From NCBI GenBank assembly GCA_025062175.1, contig JANXAX010000058.1, positions 1 through 10,654 on the forward strand: a DNA stretch of 10,654 nucleotides, read 5' to 3'. The DNA comes from Anaerolineae bacterium (GTDB lineage Bacteria; Chloroflexota; Anaerolineae; 4572-78; NAK82). Shown here one piece after another: positions 6,174 through 10,654 of the stretch (position 1 is the stretch's first letter; every line of letters starts with the position of its first letter). The notes under the pieces are model-generated. The model was not told the DNA's origin, searched no databases, and saw only the letters and a program-made list of their open reading frames with translations. The position numbers and the translations under genes were made by a program.

Positions 6174-8573
6174 ATGACCCAGTACGAAGTCAAGCTACGT
6201 CTCTTCCTTTTCGGAGCACTGGTCGGCTTGGTGTTCCTGGTCCTCGTGTTCCAGACGTGGTACCTACAGGCGGTGCGCGGAGAGGAATACCGCATGCTGG
6301 CCGACCAAAACCGCTTCCGCGAGGTGATCCTTGAAGCCCCGCGCGGCGTGATGTACGACCGCAACGGCAGTTTGTTAGTGCGCAATCGCCCTACGTACAA
6401 CCTGGTGGTGATCCCGGCTTATCTACCCGAGGAGCGCACCGCACGAATGCGCGTACTGGCCCGCCTGGCGGAATGGTTGGACATGCCTCTCACCACCCGA
6501 CGCGGTCCGGGCGATGCGATGGCAGTGCGTCTATCCGGTCCTTTTCCCAGCGGACGCAGCGGTGCTCCATGGGACCGCCCAGCGGGCGATGGGATAGGCG
6601 GGATGGGCATCCTGCCGCCCAAGGGGATCCTCGACATGGTGGAGGAGGCCAGTCTGCTCGCTCCCTATCAGCCTATTGTGCTCAAGGAGGACCTCGATGC
6701 CACTTTGGCAGCGCGCATCACCGAAGAAAGTGTCAACCTGCCCGGTGTGCAGATTGAAATCCGCCCGCTGCGCGATTACCTCACCGGTTCCCTGACGGCC
6801 CATGTAATTGGCTACACCGGCGCCATCCTCCCTGCCTTGATCGCCGAATATGAGGCCAAAGGTTATGCGGCAAACGATCTTGTAGGCCTCGCCGGTCTCG
6901 AACTTCAATATGAGGAGGTGTTGCGCAGCTTCAAGGGGCGCGAAACTATTGAGGTTGACGTGAGTGGGCGCAAACTGCGCACTGTAGGCGAGCCAGTGTT
7001 GCCGCGGCCAGGAAACAACCTCAAGCTCACTCTCGATACCGAGCTACAAAGGGTGGTGGTGCGCGCATTGGAAAGGGGCATCCGCAACACCGAGCGCCGT
7101 GCCGGGGTGGCGATTGCTATGGACCCCCGTAACGGTCAAATCCTGGCGATGGCCTCATTGCCAGGTTTCGACAACAATTTGTTCATCGGTGGCATTTCGA
7201 CCCGTGACTATATGGCGCTGGTGCAGGACAAAAGACGGCCACTCATCAACCATGCCATCGCCGGCCTGTACCCGCCCGGCTCGACCTATAAAATCATCCC
7301 AGCCCTTGGTGCGCTGGAAGAAGGTGTGGTTACGCCCAATACCATCATCATCGATGAGGGCGTTTTGTGGGTGCCCAATCAGTTCTTCCCGGATAATCCC
7401 GAGCTGGCTCAACCATTTTACTGTTGGAACCGGCAAGGGCATGGGCCGGTCAACTTCATCCGTGCCATCGCGGTTTCATGTGACGTGTACTTTTACTACA
7501 TTTCGGGCGGCTACGCGCCCAGCGGCTTCCAGGGCTTGGGGGTGGATCGTCTGATCTATTATGCCGAGCTGTTCGGCATGGGACAGCCCACCGGCATTGA
7601 CCTGCCGGGTGAAGCGGCAGGCCTGGTGCCCACGCCCAAGTGGAAACGGATCAATTATGCCGAGACATGGGTGACCGGTGATACATACAATATGGGCATC
7701 GGTCAAGGGTTTGTACTGACGACCCCGCTGCAGATTCTCAACGCCTATGCCGCCATCGCCAATGGAGGATTGCTCTACAAGCCCTACCTGGTGCAGGAAA
7801 TACTGGATGCGGATGGTCGGGTCATTGAGCAACGCCAGCCACAGGTTGTCCGCAACCTGTTGGACTATGTCAGTCCCGAGAACCTGGCCTTGGTCCAGCA
7901 GGGATTGCGAGCGGTGACGCAATTAGGTGGCACAGCCGAAGATCTGGATGTGCCTGGCATTCCAGTTGCCGGCAAGACCGGTACTGCCGAATTCTGTGAT
8001 AACTACCCGAAGTGCCTGGACAAAGACGGTCGGGTGAAGACTTCCCACGCCTGGTTTGTCGCTTACGCGCCGGCAGATAACCCCGAGATCGCCGTCATCG
8101 TATTTGTGTATGGAGGGGGCGAAGGTTCGCTGGTGGCAGCGCCCATCGTGGCCGAAATTCTGCGCGCCTATTTCGGTCAGCCCAACGAGCAGGATCAGGT
8201 GGAAGCCACTCCCACTCCGTTGCCCCCAGGCCCACCGCCAGCCGGCGCCGCGTTTACGGGACATTTTTTGGGCGGCAACCGTTGGGGAGGTTCGGATATC
8301 GCTGTGACCGGTTTCGTGCTCGACCGACGCGGAATGCCAGTGCCGGGTGTCACGGTCAACTTGATCGCCGACTTAGACGGGCTCGATTGGGAGGATCCTG
8401 TTACCGCCCAGGCAACCTCGGGCGCCAATGGCCAATTTGACTTCACCCGTTTAGACAAAACCGTCTCCCGAGCATGGCGTCTCGAACTGGCCGATTACGC
8501 CATCACCGAGCCACTCCGCTTCGAGATCGAGGAAGGTTATCACTATTGGGTAGAACTGCGCGGAACATGGTGA
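6174..8573 (+). CDS. mrdA: Penicillin-binding protein 2 (class B peptidoglycan DD-transpeptidase)
   Basis: PBP2 cross-links peptidoglycan stem peptides outside the membrane and works with RodA in cell elongation. The 799-aa product has a short cytoplasmic N-terminus and one membrane anchor (about residues 10-31). A dimerisation/pedestal domain opens with A-P-R-G-V-M-Y-D-R-N-G and carries a Gly/Pro/Arg-rich insert near 109-146. The transpeptidase domain has all three motifs: S370-T-Y-K373 with the nucleophile Ser, S435-C-D437, and K601-T-G603. The SxD form of the second motif fits the PBP2 subfamily. The catalytic part ends near residue 667. Beyond it lie a Thr/Pro-rich linker (677-693) and an unusual domain of about 105 residues resembling a carboxypeptidase-regulatory or Ig-like fold (V-T-G-F-V-L-D then V-P-G-V-T-V). 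E. coli PBP2 is about 630 aa, so the tail is extra. The ATG follows the promoter directly and has no ribosome binding site. The min genes follow on the same strand. Confidence 0.95.
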   Translation: MTQYEVKLRLFLFGALVGLVFLVLVFQTWYLQAVRGEEYRMLADQNRFREVILEAPRGVMYDRNGSLLVRNRPTYNLVVIPAYLPEERTARMRVLARLAEWLDMPLTTRRGPGDAMAVRLSGPFPSGRSGAPWDRPAGDGIGGMGILPPKGILDMVEEASLLAPYQPIVLKEDLDATLAARITEESVNLPGVQIEIRPLRDYLTGSLTAHVIGYTGAILPALIAEYEAKGYAANDLVGLAGLELQYEEVLRSFKGRETIEVDVSGRKLRTVGEPVLPRPGNNLKLTLDTELQRVVVRALERGIRNTERRAGVAIAMDPRNGQILAMASLPGFDNNLFIGGISTRDYMALVQDKRRPLINHAIAGLYPPGSTYKIIPALGALEEGVVTPNTIIIDEGVLWVPNQFFPDNPELAQPFYCWNRQGHGPVNFIRAIAVSCDVYFYYISGGYAPSGFQGLGVDRLIYYAELFGMGQPTGIDLPGEAAGLVPTPKWKRINYAETWVTGDTYNMGIGQGFVLTTPLQILNAYAAIANGGLLYKPYLVQEILDADGRVIEQRQPQVVRNLLDYVSPENLALVQQGLRAVTQLGGTAEDLDVPGIPVAGKTGTAEFCDNYPKCLDKDGRVKTSHAWFVAYAPADNPEIAVIVFVYGGGEGSLVAAPIVAEILRAYFGQPNEQDQVEATPTPLPPGPPPAGAAFTGHFLGGNRWGGSDIAVTGFVLDRRGMPVPGVTVNLIADLDGLDWEDPVTAQATSGANGQFDFTRLDKTVSRAWRLELADYAITEPLRFEIEEGYHYWVELRGTW

Positions 8574-8606
8574 GGGATGTCCGGTAGAGAATGACACTGG
8601 AAAAAC

Positions 8607-8625
8607 TCTCACAAGGGTTTTGAGA
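8607..8625 (+). other. Weak inverted repeat between mrdA and minC
   Basis: TCTCA and TGAGA are separated by 9 nt, 33 nt after the mrdA stop. There is no T-run after it, so it is not a convincing intrinsic terminator. The right arm overlaps the -35 of the candidate minC promoter, so it could also be an operator-like site. Confidence 0.25.
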
Positions 8626-8647
8626 AGCGCTCATCCGATGTCATAAT
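8620..8647 (+). promoter_or_regulatory. Candidate promoter of the min genes, extended -10
   Basis: TTGAGA (8620-8625), a 16-nt spacer and CATAAT (8642-8647), with an extended -10 TG at 8639-8640, match a sigma-70 promoter well. The predicted start is about 8654, only about 8 nt before the minC ATG. That would drop the GAGGAG at 8648-8653 from the transcript. minC may therefore have two modes: read-through from mrdA using the ribosome binding site, or a very short leader from this promoter. Confidence 0.55.
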
Positions 8648-8653
8648 GAGGAG
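8648..8653 (+). promoter_or_regulatory. Ribosome binding site of minC
   Basis: GAGGAG lies 8 nt before the ATG at 8662 and fixes that start. It is usable only on transcripts that begin upstream of it, for example read-through from mrdA. Confidence 0.55.
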
Positions 8654-8661
8654 CAGAAAGG

Positions 8662-9462
8662 ATGGAACATTCTGGAGTGGAGACGATCAGCCGGGCGCAC
8701 GTCAGCATCAAGGGCACTAGTGACGGTTTGGTGATCCATTTGGGTCCCGGCGACTGGAACAGCTTGCTCATCGCTCTGGCGGAGAAGCTGGACCGCACTC
8801 CTTCCTTTTTCCGCGGGGGCCGTGTGGCGCTGAATGTGGGCCCCCGTCAGTTGACCGCCTCCCAGCTGGAGACACTAGGCACGCTGTTGAGCAAATTCCA
8901 GGTGAGCCTGTGGGCCGTCCTGAGTGATTCGGTCGAAACTCAACGGGCAGCTGCCGAAATGGGGCTGGAGACCTCATTAGCCCTGTCGCGCACGGAACAT
9001 CTGATAAGTGAACAGCTGAATGGACGGGAACGGGTGATCGCCGACGGGGAACCGGCTATCCTAGTGCGCCGGATTGTGCGCTCGGGACAGAGCGTGTGCC
9101 ACACCGGACATGTGATCATCATTGGGGATGTCAACCCCGGCGCCGAGATCGTAGCTGGGGGCGATATAATCGTGTGGGGGCGCTTGCGCGGCAACGTCCA
9201 CGCCGGTTCGAACGGAAATGAGCGCGCCATCGTAGGTGCCCTCGTGCTGGCGCCGATGTTGTTGCGCATCGCGGGGTACGTCGCTCGTTCTCCGGGGCGC
9301 GAAGACAGCGAGGCGTATGAGCAATCCGTCGTGCCGGAAGTGGCCTTCGTGCACAATGGCCAGATCGTCGCAGAACCCTGGAGGGCCACGGACGGTCTCT
9401 ACGGAGACTGGCGCGCCGATTTGCTGCGCCGGGCGGCGAACACGCTGTCCACTTGGTTCTGA
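8662..9462 (+). CDS. minC: Septum site-determining protein MinC
   Basis: MinC inhibits FtsZ polymerisation away from mid-cell and is brought to the membrane by MinD. The 266-aa product has the two usual parts. The N-terminal FtsZ-inhibiting domain (about 10-105) is less conserved and was recognised mostly by position. The C-terminal beta-helix (about 135-240), which dimerises and binds MinD, is clear: V-R-S-G-Q (139-143), then G-D-V-N-P-G-A-E-I-V-A (155-165), I-V-W-G-R-L-R-G (170-177) and V-H-A-G (179-182). About 25 residues after E-P-W (238-240) extend beyond the beta-helix; E. coli MinC is 231 aa, so this tail and a longer linker explain the size. The ATG at 8662 has GAGGAG 8 nt upstream. 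minD follows after 29 nt, as expected for co-transcribed partners. Confidence 0.95.
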   Translation: MEHSGVETISRAHVSIKGTSDGLVIHLGPGDWNSLLIALAEKLDRTPSFFRGGRVALNVGPRQLTASQLETLGTLLSKFQVSLWAVLSDSVETQRAAAEMGLETSLALSRTEHLISEQLNGRERVIADGEPAILVRRIVRSGQSVCHTGHVIIIGDVNPGAEIVAGGDIIVWGRLRGNVHAGSNGNERAIVGALVLAPMLLRIAGYVARSPGREDSEAYEQSVVPEVAFVHNGQIVAEPWRATDGLYGDWRADLLRRAANTLSTWF

Positions 9463-9474
9463 CGTTCTGGACAA

Positions 9475-9481
9475 GAGGAGG
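9475..9481 (+). promoter_or_regulatory. Ribosome binding site of minD (decides the start)
   Basis: GAGGAGG lies 10 nt before the ATG at 9492. An in-frame GTG at 9453, inside minC, would add 13 residues (M-V-L-T-F-W...) absent from the family, so 9492 is preferred. Confidence 0.8.
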
Positions 9482-9491
9482 TAAAGCTCCA

Positions 9492-10292
9492 ATGGGCGCA
9501 ACGGTGATCACGATTACCTCGGGGAAAGGAGGGGTCGGCAAGACGACGGCGACGGCCAACCTGAGCGCTGCTTTGGCCATGCGAGGCAAGAAGGTCGTCG
9601 CGATCGACGCCGACATCGGATTGCGCAATCTGGACGTCGTCATGGGGCTGGAAAACCGCATCGTCTACGACCTGGTGAATGTCGTGGAGGGCGCCTGTCG
9701 CTTGCGCCAGGCCTTGATCAAGGACAAGCGCATCGAGAATCTGTATATGATCCCCGCCGCCCAAAGTCGCGACAAGAGCGCCATCCGTCCGCAAGACATG
9801 ATCGACGTGTGCGATCAACTGCGCCCGGATTTTGACTTCATCTTGATCGACTCGCCGGCCGGGATTGAACAGGGCTTCCGCAATGCGATCGCCCCGGCTG
9901 ACCGCATCTGCATTATCACAACGCCCGAGGTCGCCGCCGTACGTGACGCCGACCGGGTGGTGGGGCTCATTGAGGCCGAGGGGAAAGATGCCCCGTCGCT
10001 GATTTTGAATCGCTTGCGACCGCGCATGGTCCAACGCGGAGATATGCTCGATACTGCGGATGTTTTGGACGTGCTCGCCATCGAGCTCCTGGGCATCGTT
10101 CCCGAAGACGAGGCAATCATCGTGTCCACCAATCGTGGCATCCCGGTGGTGATGGAGAACACATCGCGCGCCGCGCAAGCGTTCTGTAACATTGCTGCCC
10201 GTTTGCTCGGTGAGAACGTCCCAATTATGGAATTGGAAGAGCCATCTCCTTCCTGGCTGAGCAAGATCGCCCACTTGGTGCGCCGTGGTTAA
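9492..10292 (+). CDS. minD: Septum site-determining protein MinD, membrane-associated ATPase
   Basis: MinD is a ParA/MinD-type ATPase that dimerises with ATP on the membrane, recruits MinC, and is released when MinE stimulates hydrolysis. The 266-aa product (E. coli 270) has the deviant Walker A S-G-K-G-G-V-G-K-T-T at 10-19 with signature Lys12 and Lys17. The switch I region is A-I-D-A-D-I-G-L-R-N-L-D (37-48), and Walker B is F-I-L-I-D-S-P-A-G (116-124). The last about 14 residues (S-W-L-S-K-I-A-H-L-V-R-R) alternate hydrophobic and basic positions like the amphipathic membrane-targeting helix of known MinD proteins, so it should bind membrane directly. The start at 9492 is set by the upstream GAGGAGG and by family alignment. 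minC is 29 nt upstream. minE begins only after an unusually long 279-nt gap. Confidence 0.97.
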   Translation: MGATVITITSGKGGVGKTTATANLSAALAMRGKKVVAIDADIGLRNLDVVMGLENRIVYDLVNVVEGACRLRQALIKDKRIENLYMIPAAQSRDKSAIRPQDMIDVCDQLRPDFDFILIDSPAGIEQGFRNAIAPADRICIITTPEVAAVRDADRVVGLIEAEGKDAPSLILNRLRPRMVQRGDMLDTADVLDVLAIELLGIVPEDEAIIVSTNRGIPVVMENTSRAAQAFCNIAARLLGENVPIMELEEPSPSWLSKIAHLVRRG

Positions 10293-10384
10293 AGCTCGGT
10301 CTCAACAGGTGTATCTCATTCGGGGGGAGAGGTGGAACAGGGTTGCAAGTCCGAGCGCTTGAAATCGCCGTGTCTGAGTCAGCG

Positions 10385-10401
10385 GCTGGCTGTCCGCCAG
10401 C
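10385..10401 (+). repeat. Perfect hairpin GCTGGC-TGTCC-GCCAGC
   Basis: A perfect 6-bp GC-rich stem with a 5-nt loop lies in the minD-minE gap, with no T-run behind it. It is part of the cluster of palindromes in that gap. Confidence 0.5.
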
Positions 10402-10458
10402 ATAGATGGGGATGGCAGTGCCTTTACAGGGGGACGCCTGGCGACATACCCATCAGGC

Positions 10459-10472
10459 ACGACTTCAGTCGT
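10459..10472 (+). repeat. Perfect hairpin ACGAC-TTCA-GTCGT
   Basis: A 5-bp perfect stem closes a TTCA loop. Short palindromes of this G-A-C-T-T-C-A-G-T-C type are, as I recall, common in dispersed repeats of Chloroflexota and cyanobacteria. A repeat origin is inferred, not shown. Confidence 0.45.
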
Positions 10473-10487
10473 CGACCTCTGATAGGC

Positions 10488-10509
10488 CGCTGTTCCCATT
10501 CTCCCAGCG
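10488..10509 (+). repeat. Inverted repeat CGCTG/CAGCG
   Basis: Two perfect 5-nt arms are separated by a 12-nt, pyrimidine-rich loop. Alone it would be unremarkable; it is listed as one of the clustered palindromes before minE. Confidence 0.35.
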
Positions 10510-10523
10510 AAAAACGCATCCGG

Positions 10524-10552
10524 GCTTCAACCCACATTCGGGTGGGCAAAGC
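10524..10552 (+). repeat. Hairpin before the minE ribosome binding site
   Basis: GCTT pairs with AAGC as an outer helix, and CCCAC pairs with GTGGG as an inner helix around a 6-nt loop, with a small internal loop between them. It ends 7 nt before the minE AGGAG, so it could modulate minE translation or reflect the end of an inserted repeat. Confidence 0.45.
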
Positions 10553-10559
10553 ATGAGAC

Positions 10560-10564
10560 AGGAG
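10560..10564 (+). promoter_or_regulatory. Ribosome binding site of minE
   Basis: AGGAG lies 7 nt before the ATG at 10572 and supports that start. Confidence 0.75.
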
Positions 10565-10571
10565 TGCTGCG

Positions 10572-10654
10572 ATGAGCTTGCTTAATCACCTATTCGGCGG
10601 CCGACAACCCACCAGCCGGGAGGTGGCCAAAAGCCGCCTGCAGCTGGTGTTGGT
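10572..10654 (+). CDS. minE: Cell division topological specificity factor MinE, N-terminal part
   Basis: MinE stimulates the MinD ATPase and confines MinCD to the cell poles. Only the first 27 codons fall in the window; the gene runs off the right edge. The product begins M-S-L-L-N-H-L-F-G-G, a hydrophobic N-terminus like the MinE membrane-targeting sequence. E-V-A-K-S-R-L-Q-L-V-L-V follows and matches the MinD-contact segment (A-K-x-R-L-Q in most homologues). AGGAG lies 7 nt upstream. The position after minC and minD supports the call despite its shortness. Confidence 0.88.
   Translation, partial: MSLLNHLFGGRQPTSREVAKSRLQLVL

Larger units (their letters stand above)
10293..10571 (+). other. 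Structured, apparently non-coding gap between minD and minE
   Basis: min genes are usually nearly contiguous, but here 279 nt separate minD and minE. The stretch contains at least four perfect inverted repeats with 5-6 bp stems and several mutually exclusive pairings (for example GTGCCT at 10418-10423 with AGGCAC at 10455-10460, or GCCTG at 10436-10440 with CAGGC at 10454-10458). A 74-codon frame from GTG 10332 to TGA 10556 exists, but its Arg/Ser-rich composition looks random. It may be an inserted palindromic repeat, a structured mRNA element, or both. No known RNA family was recognised. Confidence 0.55.

Noticed and set aside
9453..9491. Upstream GTG start for minD
   Set aside because: It lies inside minC, lacks a ribosome binding site and adds residues foreign to the family. 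The ATG at 9492 has GAGGAGG at good spacing.
10338..10358. tRNA-like T-arm (GGGTTGCAAGTCC)
   Set aside because: No acceptor stem, anticodon arm or D-arm can be built around it.
10332..10556. 74-codon ORF (GTG start, G-rich stretch upstream) between minD and minE
   Set aside because: The composition is Arg/Ser/Cys-rich with no pattern of a folded protein, and it covers palindromes that better explain the sequence. It remains possible but is unsupported.

Overview
The window looks like chromosomal DNA of a GC-rich bacterium, most likely a Chloroflexota (Anaerolineae-like) lineage. This is inferred, not proven. The reasons are the Thr-Pro-rich linkers and tails on exported proteins, a UPF0182 membrane protein, a large mosaic glycosidase-like/amidase protein of a style I associate with that phylum, and an mrdA-minC-minD-minE cluster. 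No transposase, integrase, CRISPR array, tRNA or rRNA was seen.

Layout. Bases 1-581 hold the C-terminal half of imidazolonepropionase (hutI, histidine degradation), cut by the left edge. Bases 776-2974 (+) encode a 732-aa protein with four parts: a glycosidase-like barrel, an Ig-like module, a peptidoglycan amidase domain and an unassigned C-terminal domain. Bases 2983-5796 (-) encode a UPF0182 membrane protein of unknown function, convergent with the amidase gene and only 8 nt from it. A 377-bp divergent intergenic region (5797-6173) holds a strong promoter for the next gene and a structured leader for UPF0182. Bases 6174-8573 (+) encode the class B transpeptidase PBP2 (mrdA) with an unusual C-terminal Ig-like extension. 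It is followed by minC (8662-9462), minD (9492-10292) and the first 27 codons of minE (10572 to the right edge).

How the genes fit together. PBP2 cross-links lateral-wall peptidoglycan during rod elongation. MinCDE places the division septum at mid-cell. The amidase protein presumably cuts or binds peptidoglycan. The right half is therefore a cell-shape and division locus, and rodA is a reasonable guess for what lies past the right edge. hutI looks unrelated.

Most notable points. (i) The acid/base-type motif of the glycosidase-like domain reads N-H-P-N instead of the usual N-E-P. (ii) The mrdA promoter places the predicted transcription start at or within about 3 nt of the ATG, which suggests a leaderless mRNA. 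(iii) minD and minE are separated by 279 nt rich in perfect short hairpins, resembling an inserted palindromic repeat or a structured RNA. (iv) PBP2 carries an extra Pro-rich linker and Ig-like domain. I saw no clear evidence for a wholly new multi-gene system.
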